Position numbers and translations under genes: made by a program
DNA from: Acidimicrobiia bacterium
GTDB taxonomy: Bacteria > Actinomycetota > Acidimicrobiia > Acidimicrobiales > Aldehydirespiratoraceae
Length of the DNA stretch: 64,000 nt
Assembly (NCBI GenBank): GCA_022821685.1
Contig: JAJEDD010000044.1
Span: 124,001 to 188,000, forward strand
Direction: 5' to 3'
Part shown: positions 50,502 to 59,744 of the stretch, in pieces
Numbering within the stretch: the stretch's first letter is position 1
How the letters are laid out: each line of letters begins with the position of its first letter
Notes under the pieces: model-generated
What the model was told of the DNA's origin: nothing
The model's database searches: none
The model's input: the letters and a program-made list of their open reading frames with translations, nothing else

Positions 50502-51770
50502 GTGGGCACTGAGAACCAAACCGGCGACTTCCCGGTGGCGACCACGCCCTCGCCGGGCGTGATGTCGGTCGACTGGGAAGAGCGCGTGGACTACGACCGG
50601 CTGCGGCGCTACCGGCTCGACCGGGCCAAAGCCGCGCTCGAAGCCTCGGATCTGGGGGCGCTGCTGGTGTTCGACACCGCCAACATCCGCTATCTGACCG
50701 CCACCCACATCGGCTATTGGGCCTTCAACAAGATGGAGCGCTGGGCCCTGCTCACCCGAACCGGGGAGCCCTGGATCTGGGATTTCGGCTCCGCGGCCCG
50801 GGTTCACACCCTGCACTCGCCGTGGCTGGCGCCGGGTCATTCGGTGGGCGGCAACACCGGCCTGGCCGGATCGATCGGCCCCGAGTCGGGCCTGTTCACC
50901 CGGGCCGTGGGCGAGATCTGCGCCGTGCTGCGCGACGAGGGCGTGGCCGACATGCCGCTCGGCATCGACATGGCCGAAGCCGAGATGTACCTGGAGTTGG
51001 GCAAGGCCGGCGTCGACGTGCGCAACGGGCAGCAGGTCATGCTCGAGGCCCGCGAGATCAAGAGCCCCGACGAGATAATGCTGCTCACCCAGGCCTCCGC
51101 GATGGTGGACGGCGTGTACCACGACATCTTCGAGGCGCTCAAGCCCGGCGTGCGCGAGTCCGACATCGTGGCCCTGGCCAACAAGCGGCTCTACGAGATG
51201 GGCTCGGAGCACGTCGAGGCGATCAACTCCATCGCGGGAGAGCGCTGCAGCCCCCATCCCCATGTGTTCTCCGACCGTCTGATCCGGCCCGGCGACACCG
51301 CATACTTCGACATCATCCAGGCCCACAACGGCTACCGCACCTGCTACTACCGGACCTTCGTGGTGGGGAGGGCCACCCCTGCTCAGCGAGATGCCTACAA
51401 GCGGGCCCGCGAGTGGATCGACGCCGCCATAGCCCTGGTGAAGCCGGGGACCACAACCGACGTGATCGCGCGGTCATGGCCCGAGTGCCAGGAGTTCGGC
51501 TTTCCCGACGAGATGGAGGCGTTCGGCCTCCAGTTCGGCCACGGCGTGGGGCTGTCGGTGCATGAGCGCCCCGTGATCAGCAGGCTCAACTCGATCAAGA
51601 ACCCGTTCGAGCTCAAGGAGGGGATGTACTTCGCTCTGGAGACCTTCTGTCCTGCCTCCGACGGTCGCTCGGCGGCCCGCATCGAAGAGATGGTGGTCTG
51701 TTCCGCCGAGGGGCCCAAGGTGGTGACCCTGTTCCCCGCCGAGGAGCTCCAAGTTGCCAACGAGTACTGA
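50502..51770 (+). CDS. M24-fold (pita-bread) hydrolase with altered metal site
   Basis: A 422-residue protein with an N-terminal creatinase-like domain (about 30-180) and a C-terminal pita-bread domain. Of the usual five metal ligands (D, D, H, E, E) the first Asp (D270 in AYFDII), H347 (FGHGVGL), E380 (ALETF) and E395 (RIEEM) are present. The second Asp is replaced by C281 in GYRTCYYRTF. It may bind one metal or act without metal as creatinase does. An Xaa-Pro peptidase role is therefore doubtful. GTG 50502 has AAGGGGGA upstream. Its end overlaps the next gene. The cluster suggests a C-N or C-O bond-cleaving step on a small substrate. Confidence 0.8.
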   Translation: MGTENQTGDFPVATTPSPGVMSVDWEERVDYDRLRRYRLDRAKAALEASDLGALLVFDTANIRYLTATHIGYWAFNKMERWALLTRTGEPWIWDFGSAARVHTLHSPWLAPGHSVGGNTGLAGSIGPESGLFTRAVGEICAVLRDEGVADMPLGIDMAEAEMYLELGKAGVDVRNGQQVMLEAREIKSPDEIMLLTQASAMVDGVYHDIFEALKPGVRESDIVALANKRLYEMGSEHVEAINSIAGERCSPHPHVFSDRLIRPGDTAYFDIIQAHNGYRTCYYRTFVVGRATPAQRDAYKRAREWIDAAIALVKPGTTTDVIARSWPECQEFGFPDEMEAFGLQFGHGVGLSVHERPVISRLNSIKNPFELKEGMYFALETFCPASDGRSAARIEEMVVCSAEGPKVVTLFPAEELQVANEY

Positions 51771-52719
51771 CAGGGGCGCCGGGCGGCCGAGCGGCGCCGG
51801 CCAGCCGAACGGCACCAGGCCGCCGAGCGGCACCACTGTCGGTTTCGTCGGGCTGGGCAGCATGGGGCTGCCCATGGCGGCCAACGTGGCGGCGGCCGGG
51901 CTCCCGCTGATGGTCTGGAACCGCACCGCATCCAAGTCCGAGGCGCTGGCTGTTCGCACCGGAGCCCGAGTGGCCGATACGCCCTCGGCCCTCGCCGCCG
52001 CGGCCGACATCGTGATCACCATGGTGGCCGACGGCGACGTGCTGCTCGACCTGTATTCGGGCTCTGGCGCGATGGCCCGGTCGCTTCGGGCCGGAACCGT
52101 TTGCGTGGACATGAGCACGATCAGCCCGGGCCAGGCCGCGGCAGCGTCGGCCGCGGTGGGCGCGGCGGGGTGCAGTTTCATCGACGCTCCGGTGTCGGGC
52201 AGCGTGACCCTCGCCGAGGCCGGCACCCTCACCGTCATGGCGGGCGGGGAGGCCCGCGACCTCGACGCGGTGCGGCCGGTATTCGAGGCCATGAGCGCCC
52301 GGATCTTCCACATGGGTCCGGTGGGCTCGGGCGCCACCGTCAAGCTGGCCGTCAACTCGATCGTCTACGGGCTCGGCCAGGCCGTGTCGGAGGCGTTGGT
52401 GCTGGCCGAGGCGGCCGGGATCGAGCGCGACCGCGCCTACGAGGTCTTCGCCAACAGCGCCATCGCGGCACCGTTTGTGCACTACCGCCGGGAGGCCTTC
52501 CTCAAACCGGGCGAGGTGCCCGTCGCCTTCCGGATGGTGTTGGCCCGCAAGGATCTGGACCTGGCTCTGGAACTGGCCTCCGGCGTCGGCGCCAGCCTGC
52601 CGCAGGGCGAGCTGAACCGCAGCGTGATCGCGGCGGCCATCGAGGCGGGCTACGGCGAGCACGACATGTCGGCAGTGGCTCAGCACCTGCGCGGCAGTCG
52701 TTCGGGGCCGCCGTCTTGA
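51754..52719 (+). CDS. beta-hydroxyacid dehydrogenase (3-hydroxyisobutyrate dehydrogenase family)
   Basis: A 321-residue NAD(P) enzyme with the Rossmann motif GFVGLGSMG at 30-38, the substrate-binding segment DAPVSGS at 144-150 and catalytic lysine K197 in GSGATVKLAVN. A helical C-terminal domain is present. The first ~27 residues are a low-complexity Gly/Pro/Ser/Arg extension encoded by short GC repeats. TTG 51754 overlaps the previous gene by 17 nt and has GAGGAG 7 nt upstream, so it is translationally coupled. Likely oxidises a 3-hydroxy acid, tartronate semialdehyde or similar intermediate of the cluster. Confidence 0.88.
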   Translation: MPTSTDRGAGRPSGAGQPNGTRPPSGTTVGFVGLGSMGLPMAANVAAAGLPLMVWNRTASKSEALAVRTGARVADTPSALAAAADIVITMVADGDVLLDLYSGSGAMARSLRAGTVCVDMSTISPGQAAAASAAVGAAGCSFIDAPVSGSVTLAEAGTLTVMAGGEARDLDAVRPVFEAMSARIFHMGPVGSGATVKLAVNSIVYGLGQAVSEALVLAEAAGIERDRAYEVFANSAIAAPFVHYRREAFLKPGEVPVAFRMVLARKDLDLALELASGVGASLPQGELNRSVIAAAIEAGYGEHDMSAVAQHLRGSRSGPPS

Positions 52720-52808
52720 GCTTGTACGCCTCGGACGCTCCGAAGTAGCGTCGCCGGCACCCATCGGGATCCAACTGCCCGGTGGCGTTCAATCAAGGGG
52801 GAACAATC

Positions 52809-53921
52809 ATGAGACGACGTCTCGTGCCCATATTGGGCACATTCTTGGCGCTGGCCCTGGTGGCCGCCGCCTGCGGCGACGACGATGAGCCAGAGGCCGC
52901 GCCAGCCACCACGGCGGCGCCGGCCACAACCGCGGCTCCTGCCACGACCGAGGCGCCAGAGGAGATGGGCAACACCATCGTTGCCTTCATTCCGACCACC
53001 ACCAACACCTACATCGCGGAATGGGGTCGGGGCGCCGAGGAGACCGCGGCCTCGCTGGGGTATGAGCTGATCATCATCGAGAACAACTTCGACCAAGCCG
53101 AGCAGGACACCCAGGTGCAGCAGCAGATCGGGGCCGCCGACGCCGGCGTGGTGGCCTACGCCTGGTGGCCCTCCGACAACGAGGCCGGCGTGGCCTCATT
53201 GCAGGCCCTGGCCGACACCGGGGTCCCGGTGATCCAGACCAACCAGCTTCCCTTCCAGGGATCGGAGTCGTACGTGGTCGGCTACGCCGGCGTCGACGAC
53301 AAGCTGAACGGCGAGGTGGCGGCCGAACTGGTGGTCGAGGCCCGCGATGTGATGTCGGCCGGCGGCGCCGAGCTCCACAGCGACGGCGGCAACGCCATCA
53401 TCATCGGGTTCGTGGCCGGCTACCAGGCAGGAATCGACCGCACGGGCGCGGCCCGGCCAATCCTCGAAGCGGCCGGAATCAGCGTGCTGGGCGAGGTCGA
53501 GGCCGGCTTCGGACCAGCGGAGGGCTACGACGCCACCAAGCAGCTCGTGGCCGCTCACCGCAGCGACGGGATCGACCTTGTCTATGCCCACAACTCGGCG
53601 CTGGCCGAGGGCGTGGTCCACGCTCTCGAGGAAGAGGGCTACACGCCCGGCACCGACATCATGGTGGTCGGAGGCACCTGCCACGGCAACCTCGAGTTCC
53701 TCGAGAACGGCAAGGAGTTCGCCACCGGCTTGCAGGCGGCACGGCTCGAGGGCGTCTTCAGCATCAACACGCTCGACGAGTACCTCACCAGCGGCGCTCT
53801 GGCCAGCTTCAACAACTTCATTCCCAACCCGCCGGTGCGCAGCCCCGCCTTCACCGACCACAACGAGATCGAGTCGGTCACCGTGGAGGGATTCGGTGTG
53901 GCCGACCTCTGCGTGTACTGA
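52809..53921 (+). CDS. sugar-type ABC transporter substrate-binding lipoprotein
   Basis: A 370-residue periplasmic-binding-protein type 1 (RbsB-like) lipoprotein. The signal peptide ends in LALVAAAC, so C22 would be lipidated. A Thr/Ala/Pro/Glu linker follows (about 28-50). The core starts IVAFIPTTTNTYIAEWGRGAEETA and includes GVVAYAWWPSDNEAG and HNSALAEGVVHALEE, typical of pentose/hexose and autoinducer-2 binding proteins. ATG 52809 with AAGGGGGAA upstream is the start. It is followed by a strong hairpin and then the VOC and ABC genes. The ligand is unknown. Confidence 0.9.
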   Translation: MRRRLVPILGTFLALALVAAACGDDDEPEAAPATTAAPATTAAPATTEAPEEMGNTIVAFIPTTTNTYIAEWGRGAEETAASLGYELIIIENNFDQAEQDTQVQQQIGAADAGVVAYAWWPSDNEAGVASLQALADTGVPVIQTNQLPFQGSESYVVGYAGVDDKLNGEVAAELVVEARDVMSAGGAELHSDGGNAIIIGFVAGYQAGIDRTGAARPILEAAGISVLGEVEAGFGPAEGYDATKQLVAAHRSDGIDLVYAHNSALAEGVVHALEEEGYTPGTDIMVVGGTCHGNLEFLENGKEFATGLQAARLEGVFSINTLDEYLTSGALASFNNFIPNPPVRSPAFTDHNEIESVTVEGFGVADLCVY

Positions 53922-53961
53922 TCGGTCGGCGACGATAGTCACCAGCTGATTCGACGATCGG

Positions 53962-53992
53962 GCGGCGGGCCGGTTCCGAGCCGGCCCGCCGC
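53962..53992 (+). terminator. strong 12-bp hairpin after the substrate-binding-protein gene
   Basis: Perfect stem GCGGCGGGCCGG / CCGGCCCGCCGC with a 7-nt loop, 40 bp after the stop. No T-run follows. Such hairpins often protect the binding-protein mRNA and lower expression of the downstream transporter genes; a partial terminator is equally possible. Confidence 0.6.
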
Positions 53993-54045
53993 TGCGGTCC
54001 ACGGACCGCCCGGACTGACGCAACAGCCACGAAAGGACCGCACCC

Positions 54046-54516
54046 ATGACCGCCAGCGACCTGTGCCATGTGGGCATCCTCGTCGAGAGCATCGAAGAGG
54101 CCATGGCCCGCTTCTCGGAGGTGCTCGGGCTGACGTTCAAGGATCCCGAGATCGCCCATGTCGACCGCTTCGAGCAGGGCGAGATCGTCGAGGCGCTCGA
54201 TCTGCGGATCACATGGTCGGTCGAGGGTCCGCCGTACCTCGAGCTGCTCGAGTCGCAGGACAATGACGGCATCTACGGCCGGGCCCAGGAGGGACTCCAT
54301 CACATCGGCCTGTGGGAGGACGACCCTGAAGCTCTAGTTGAGCGTTTGCGGGCGATGGGGATCGGCAAGGAGGCCACCCAGTACACGCCTGAGGATCGGA
54401 TACTGGCCACCTACACCGCGCCCGACGACATGCACGGGGCCCGCCTAGAGTTCATCGAGTCGTCCCGCAAGGAGGGGATGGAGGCTTGGATCGCCGGAAA
54501 GGCGTGGCAAGACTGA
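54046..54516 (+). CDS. VOC (glyoxalase/extradiol dioxygenase-like) family protein
   Basis: A 156-residue protein with two beta-alpha-beta-beta-beta modules. Likely metal ligands are H9 (CHVGI), a Glu in YLELLES, H in GLHHIGLW and the Glu of LEFIES near the C-terminus, the pattern of methylmalonyl-CoA epimerase and related VOC enzymes. Its place between the binding protein and the ABC ATPase suggests an isomerase, epimerase or lyase acting on the imported compound. ATG 54046 has GAAAGGA upstream. The exact reaction cannot be assigned. Confidence 0.8.
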   Translation: MTASDLCHVGILVESIEEAMARFSEVLGLTFKDPEIAHVDRFEQGEIVEALDLRITWSVEGPPYLELLESQDNDGIYGRAQEGLHHIGLWEDDPEALVERLRAMGIGKEATQYTPEDRILATYTAPDDMHGARLEFIESSRKEGMEAWIAGKAWQD

Positions 54517-54528
54517 GCCGGGATAGCC

Positions 54529-56034
54529 GTGGACTCGTCTGAGCCGTACCTGCGAGTCGACGCTCTCTCGAAGACGTTCGGTTCGATTCGGGCGCTGCAC
54601 AAGGCCGACTTCGAGGTCGGCCGGGGCGAAGTGATGGCCCTCGTCGGCGAGAACGGCGCCGGCAAGAGCACCCTGGTCAAGGTTCTGGCCGGGATGCACC
54701 CGCCCGACGAGGGCCGGATCCTCCTAGACGGCCAAGAAGTCCACTTCGGGGGCGCCACCGGGTCCGAGCACGCCGGCATCGCCGTTGTCCAGCAGGAACT
54801 CTCGCTGGTCCTGAGCCTCTCGGTGGCCGACAACGTGTTCCTGGGCGACACCAGACGAGGGTGGCGAACCTCGCCGCGGGCTCTGGCCCGGGCAGCCGGG
54901 CCCTATCTGGAGCAGGTGGGCCTCGCAGGCCTGGATCCCCGCGCCCCGGTCGAGCATCTCTCGGTGGCGGAGCGGCAGTTGATCGAAGTGGCCCGGCTGC
55001 TGGCCCGCGACGCCAGGGTGGTTATCTTCGACGAGCCGACTGCGGCGCTCGCAGACCGAGAGATCCGGCGCGTCAAGGCAGTGGTCCGCTCGCTGCGGGA
55101 GCAGCGCCGCTCCATCATCTACGTGACCCATCGCCTTGACGAGGTGTTCGACTTGGCCGATCGGGTGACGGTTTTCCGCGACGGCCGGTCGAGCGCTCCG
55201 ATCCCGACCGGCGACCTCACCCTCGACCAGCTCATCTCCATGATGCTCGGCGGTTCGCTGGAGGGCCTGTTCCCGCCCCGGGCCGCCGCCGCCGGGTCGC
55301 CGGTGCTCGAAATCGAGAACCTCCTGACCGACAACGTGACCGAACCGGTCAGCCTCACGGTCCGCGGGGGCGAGATCGTCGGGCTGGCCGGCCAACTCGG
55401 CAGCGGCGCCAGCGACGTCCTGAGAGCAGTGGCCGGTCACCAGCCCACAGTCTCGGGCACGGTGGCGGTGGCCGGCCGCGCCGTTGCGGCCAACTCGCCA
55501 GCCGGCGCTATTCGCTGCGGCATCGGTTACAGCTCATCGGACCGCAAACGCGACGGCCTGTTCCTTCAGCGCAGCGTGGTCGAGAACCTCACCTCCCCCA
55601 GCCTCGGTCACGTCACCACAGCCGGGTGGCTGAGACCGCGGGCCGAGCGCTCGCTCAGCAACCGGATCGCCGAGACCTTCACCATCGACCGGCAGCGCCT
55701 GGGATCAGCGGCCGGCGCGCTCAGCGGCGGCAACCAGCAGAAGATCGCGGTGGGGAAATGGACCGGGCATCCGCTGCAGGTTCTGCTGATCGACGAGCCG
55801 ACGCGCGGCGTGGACGTGGGGGCCAGGGCCGAGATCTACCGTCACCTGCGCACCATCGCCGATCAGGGCACCGCCATCGTCATCGCCAGCTCCGACAGCC
55901 AGGAGATCCTGGGCCTCGCCGACACCGTGGCCGCCTACTTCAAGGGAGCGCAGGTCAGCTTCCGCCGCCGCGACGACACCGACTCGCGGCTGCTCACCCG
56001 GGAGATCACCCATCCACGGGAGGCAGCTCGGTGA
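54529..56034 (+). CDS. sugar ABC transporter ATPase with two nucleotide-binding domains
   Basis: A 501-residue RbsA/MglA-type protein. The first domain has Walker A GENGAGKST at 40-48 and Walker B VVIFDEPTAAL, with an unusual signature LSVAERQ. The second domain has a degenerate P-loop (GQLGSGASD), intact signature LSGGNQQK and LLIDEPTRGVDVG; a poor second P-loop is normal for this family. GTG 54529 follows the VOC gene by 12 bp. Its stop overlaps the first permease start (GTGA). Confidence 0.93.
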   Translation: MDSSEPYLRVDALSKTFGSIRALHKADFEVGRGEVMALVGENGAGKSTLVKVLAGMHPPDEGRILLDGQEVHFGGATGSEHAGIAVVQQELSLVLSLSVADNVFLGDTRRGWRTSPRALARAAGPYLEQVGLAGLDPRAPVEHLSVAERQLIEVARLLARDARVVIFDEPTAALADREIRRVKAVVRSLREQRRSIIYVTHRLDEVFDLADRVTVFRDGRSSAPIPTGDLTLDQLISMMLGGSLEGLFPPRAAAAGSPVLEIENLLTDNVTEPVSLTVRGGEIVGLAGQLGSGASDVLRAVAGHQPTVSGTVAVAGRAVAANSPAGAIRCGIGYSSSDRKRDGLFLQRSVVENLTSPSLGHVTTAGWLRPRAERSLSNRIAETFTIDRQRLGSAAGALSGGNQQKIAVGKWTGHPLQVLLIDEPTRGVDVGARAEIYRHLRTIADQGTAIVIASSDSQEILGLADTVAAYFKGAQVSFRRRDDTDSRLLTREITHPREAAR

Positions 56035-57020
56035 CCAGCGCCGAGGTCCTCACCGAGACCGGCGCCGTGCGGCCGGACTGGTCGTGGCGGCGAGCGTCGG
56101 TGCCGCTGGCAGTGGTGGGCGCGGTGGTGGGCCTGGCGGTGGTGGGTTGGTTCACCACACCCGAGTTCGTCACCTACCGCAACATGCAGAGCATCGTGCG
56201 CTCGGCTGCCCTCATCGGAATAATCGCAGTGACCATGACCGGCATCACCATCGCCGGCAGCTTCTTCTCGCTGTCGGTGTCGCAGACCGCGGCGATGGCG
56301 GCCATCGGTTTCGCCGCCTTCATGAGCTGGGGATGGCCGGTGTGGGCCGCGCTGCTCGTCACCTTCGCCATCGCGGCTGCGTCCGGCGCCGCTCAGGGCG
56401 GCGCGGTGGCCCTCGGCGGCAACCCGATCGTGGTGACGCTGGCCGTGGGCGCGGTGCTGTTCGGCGCCGGCGCCTGGCTTACCGACAACAAGACGGTGAG
56501 GACGGGCACCGACGCGTCGGACTGGATCGGCGCATCCCGTCCGCTGGGTATCCCCACCCAGACGTGGGCGTTTGTGGCCATCACCGTTGTCGCCGCCACG
56601 ATCCTGGCCCGCACCCGGTTCGGCCGGGAGCTGACCCTGGTGGGCGCCAACCGGCTGGCGGCGGCGGCTTCGGGGCTTCGGCCCGGCAAGATCACCGTCT
56701 ACGTGTTCACGGTGTCTTCGCTGGGCGCGGCCCTGGCCGGAGTGTTCACGGCGTCGCAGTTCGGCCAGGGAAGGCTCGACCAGTTCGACGGCGCCGACAT
56801 TGACTCCATCGCCGCCATCCTCGTGGGCGGCGCCGCCATCCAGGGAGGAGAGGGCTCGGCGTCGAGAACCGCGGTGGGTGCGGTGTTCATCGCCGGCCTG
56901 CAGAACCTGATGGTGCTGCGCGGGTTCAGCTACGGGGTCCGCATCCTGCTCGTCGGCGCCGCCATCCTGGTCAGCGTCAGCGCCTTCACCCTGCTTCGGG
57001 CCCGGAGACGGCTGACATGA
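56031..57020 (+). CDS. ribose-type ABC transporter permease (first)
   Basis: A 329-residue integral membrane protein of the BPD_transp_2 (RbsC) family with about nine hydrophobic segments. It has the conserved loops GNPIVVTLAVGAVLFGAG and RFGRELTLVGANRLAAAASG, the coupling region facing the ATPase. The frame is open far upstream in ATPase antiframe sequence; the GTG at 56031, overlapping the ATPase stop, is the true start. It ends by overlapping the second permease (ATGA). Confidence 0.92.
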   Translation: MTSAEVLTETGAVRPDWSWRRASVPLAVVGAVVGLAVVGWFTTPEFVTYRNMQSIVRSAALIGIIAVTMTGITIAGSFFSLSVSQTAAMAAIGFAAFMSWGWPVWAALLVTFAIAAASGAAQGGAVALGGNPIVVTLAVGAVLFGAGAWLTDNKTVRTGTDASDWIGASRPLGIPTQTWAFVAITVVAATILARTRFGRELTLVGANRLAAAASGLRPGKITVYVFTVSSLGAALAGVFTASQFGQGRLDQFDGADIDSIAAILVGGAAIQGGEGSASRTAVGAVFIAGLQNLMVLRGFSYGVRILLVGAAILVSVSAFTLLRARRRLT

Positions 57021-58024
57021 GGGCGATCCAGCGGGTGGAGCCGACGGCCTGGGCCCGGCTCGTGCTGTTCGTGGCGGTGTTCGTGGTGTTCTCCTGGCGC
57101 GACGACCGATTCTTCACCACCAACAACGTCTTCACCATCTTCGAGGGCTTCGCATTCCTGGGCCTGGCCGCTCTCGCCGTCGGCGTGACCATCATCGCCG
57201 GCGAACTCGACCTGTCGGTGGGATCGGCCGCGGCCGTGGCCGGAATCATCTCGGTGTCGCTGGTGGACGAGCTGGGGCTGGTTCCCACCGTGATCGTCGC
57301 CGTGCTGATCGGCACCGCCTACGGAGGCGTGCAGGGATACCTGATCTACCGGCTGCGGATCCAGTCGCTGGTGTTCACGCTGGGCACGTTGATCGGGCTG
57401 CGCGGCCTGGCCTTCATGATCTCGGGCGAGAACACCGTGGTGATGAGCGACCTGAGCGTGGCCCAGTCGGTGCGCCGCCAGCTCTGGATCTTCTCACCGT
57501 TCAGCCTGGTCACCGTAGGCTGTTTCGTTGCCGTGGCCCTGCTGCTGGTGCATACCCGCTTCGGGCGGGAGATCTACGCCGTCGGCGGCGGGCGCGACGA
57601 GGCTGCCGCGGCCGGCGTGCCGCTGATGCGCCCGCTGGTGCTGGCCTTCGCGCTGTCGGGCGCGATGGCCGCGTTGACCGGAGCGCTCACGTCCATCAAG
57701 TCCGGCAGCGCGGGGCCGGCAGCCTTCGAGACGCTGCTGCTCCCGGCGGCCACCGCGGCTTTGATCGGCGGGGTCAGCCTGCTGGGCGGCAGGGGTTCGG
57801 TGTTCGGAATCGCCATCGGCGCCTTGACCCTGCGCTTCATCAACAGCGGGCTCAGCCTCGGTGGCGCGCCCTTCTACATCCTGACCCTGGCCACCGGGGT
57901 CGTGTTGATCGTGGCGGTGGTGATCGAACTGCTGATCGGCCGGCCTGAGCTGCGCGCTCGCTGGCGGCGGTGGCGAAGCGAGGGCGGCGCCGGTCTCCGC
58001 CGCCGCCACCAGGCCGCGGCCTGA
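57017..58024 (+). CDS. ribose-type ABC transporter permease (second)
   Basis: A 335-residue RbsC-family permease with the conserved AGELDLSVGSAAAVAG near the N-terminus, LVFTLGTLIGLRG and RFGREIYAVGGGRDEAAAAGV. A basic cytoplasmic tail ends the protein. The ATG at 57017 overlaps the first permease stop. Two different permeases imply a heterodimeric channel, as in LsrCD and some pentose systems. Confidence 0.92.
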   Translation: MRAIQRVEPTAWARLVLFVAVFVVFSWRDDRFFTTNNVFTIFEGFAFLGLAALAVGVTIIAGELDLSVGSAAAVAGIISVSLVDELGLVPTVIVAVLIGTAYGGVQGYLIYRLRIQSLVFTLGTLIGLRGLAFMISGENTVVMSDLSVAQSVRRQLWIFSPFSLVTVGCFVAVALLLVHTRFGREIYAVGGGRDEAAAAGVPLMRPLVLAFALSGAMAALTGALTSIKSGSAGPAAFETLLLPAATAALIGGVSLLGGRGSVFGIAIGALTLRFINSGLSLGGAPFYILTLATGVVLIVAVVIELLIGRPELRARWRRWRSEGGAGLRRRHQAAA

Positions 58025-58114
58025 CCATCGGCTCCCTCCGGCGCAGGTGATCGTGGTGCGGGGCTCCGGTGAACCAGCACTCCCCCACCCTCGCCACCCG
58101 GTTGGGCGGCGCCG

Positions 58115-59626
58115 GTGAACCTCATGATGCTGCTCGATATGGCGGCCGGCGCCATGACCGGGCGCGTCGCGGTGGGCTCTCTCGAAGAGGGCGTCACCTG
58201 CGGTGGCCTGATGGATGCTGCCGCCGGGCTGGCGGGGCGTTTGCGGGCCTCCGGGGCGGAGCATCTGGTGCTGTGCGACGAGCCTGGAGCGGTGCTGCCC
58301 GTCGCCCTGTTCGGGGCGGCCTGGGCCGGCGTGCCGTACGTGCCGGTCAACTACCGCCTCGCCGACGACCGCCTGCGCCGGCTGGCCGAGCAGGCCGCGC
58401 CCGGGTTGGCGGTGGCCGACGCTTCCGGCGCCGAGCGGCTGGCCGGGGTGGACGGGCTGGAGACCATCGAGCGGGACGCGCTGCTCGACGATCCCGCCGG
58501 GGGCGCCGAGCCCGCCGCGGCCGGCGACTGGGCCACGGACCCCGACGCCGTGGCCGTGCTGCTGTACACCAGCGGCACCACCGGCGCACCCAAGGCCGCG
58601 GTGCTGCGGCACCGGCACCTAGTGGCCTACGTGCTGGGCACGGTGGAGTTCGCTTCTGCCGGCCCGGACGAGGCCCACATCATGGCGGTGCCGCCCTATC
58701 ACATCGCCTCGGTGGCCGCGCAACTGTCGCAGGTCTACTCGGGGCGCCGGATCGTGCCTCTGCCACGGTTCGACCCCGACGCCTGGATCGATCTGGTCCG
58801 GGCCGAGGGTGCCACCCATGCCATGCTCGTGCCCACCATGCTGGCCCGCATCGTCGACGCCCTCGACCGCCGGGGCGAGACCCTCGACTCGGTGCGCTAC
58901 GTGGCCTACGGAGGCGGCAAGTCGCACCGGGCCGTGGTGCAGCGGGCGCTGGAGCTGTTGCCGGCGGCGGGCTTCTCGCACGCCTACGGCCTCACCGAGG
59001 CCTGCTCGACGGTGAGCGTGTTGGGCGCCGACGACCATCGCCGCTGCGCCGCCTCCGACGATCCCGACGAGCAGGCCCGGCTCGCCTCCGCGGGGCGGCC
59101 CCTGCCGACAGTGGAGGTGGCGGTGCGCTACGACGACGGCGCCGAGGCGCCGCCGGGCACGGTCGGAGAGATCTGGGTGCGGGGCGAGCAGGTGTCGGGC
59201 GAATACGCCGAGGAAGGGTCGCAGCTCGACGACAGCGGCTGGTTCTGCACCCGAGACCGCGGCCACCGCGACGACGCCGGCTATCTGTGGATCCACGGAC
59301 GCAGCGACGACGTGATCGTACGGGGCGGCGAGAACCTGTCGCCCGGCGAGATCGAGGACGCGCTGCTGGCCCATCCCGGTGTGATCGACGCGGCCGCCTT
59401 CGGGGTGCCCAGCCGCGAGTGGGGCGAGGAGGTGGCGGTGTGCGTGGTGGCCCGCTCCCCCGCCCCAGCCGCCGACGACCTCCGGCAGCTGGTGCAAGAT
59501 CGGCTGCGATCGAGCCGGATGCCGACCCGAGTGGAGTTCGTGGACGACCTGCCCTACAACGACGCCGGAAAGCTGCTGCGCCGCAAGCTGCGGGAGCGCT
59601 TCGGCGCCGACCCCGCCCCGCAGTAG
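58115..59626 (+). CDS. AMP-dependent acyl-CoA synthetase/ligase
   Basis: A 503-residue ANL-superfamily enzyme. It has the P-loop YTSGTTGAPK at about 151-160, SHAYGLTEACST (A5) in the middle, GWFCTRDRGHRDDAGYLWIHGRSDD (A7-A8 region) and catalytic K486 in YNDAGKLLRRK (A10). It activates a carboxylic acid to its CoA thioester via an acyl-adenylate. GTG 58115 or the ATG three codons later may be the start. Placed after the transporter, it probably activates an acid from the imported substrate. Chain length is not readable. Confidence 0.9.
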   Translation: MNLMMLLDMAAGAMTGRVAVGSLEEGVTCGGLMDAAAGLAGRLRASGAEHLVLCDEPGAVLPVALFGAAWAGVPYVPVNYRLADDRLRRLAEQAAPGLAVADASGAERLAGVDGLETIERDALLDDPAGGAEPAAAGDWATDPDAVAVLLYTSGTTGAPKAAVLRHRHLVAYVLGTVEFASAGPDEAHIMAVPPYHIASVAAQLSQVYSGRRIVPLPRFDPDAWIDLVRAEGATHAMLVPTMLARIVDALDRRGETLDSVRYVAYGGGKSHRAVVQRALELLPAAGFSHAYGLTEACSTVSVLGADDHRRCAASDDPDEQARLASAGRPLPTVEVAVRYDDGAEAPPGTVGEIWVRGEQVSGEYAEEGSQLDDSGWFCTRDRGHRDDAGYLWIHGRSDDVIVRGGENLSPGEIEDALLAHPGVIDAAAFGVPSREWGEEVAVCVVARSPAPAADDLRQLVQDRLRSSRMPTRVEFVDDLPYNDAGKLLRRKLRERFGADPAPQ

Positions 59627-59744
59627 GCGCCGGAACCCAGCCACATATCGGCGCGGCTGCTTGCGGCCCGCGGCTACCGGTGGGACGGGCGACTGTCTAT
59701 GGCCCGCGGCCACTTGCGGCGTAGGCGCGGTCCGCGGCCGGCGG

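Noticed and set aside
50502-51770. M24-fold gene as a DMSP lyase (DddP)
   Set aside because: DddP needs the Asp triad including D-x-D and a later Asp; here the positions read D270-I-I and C281, so the assignment fails despite the M24 fold.
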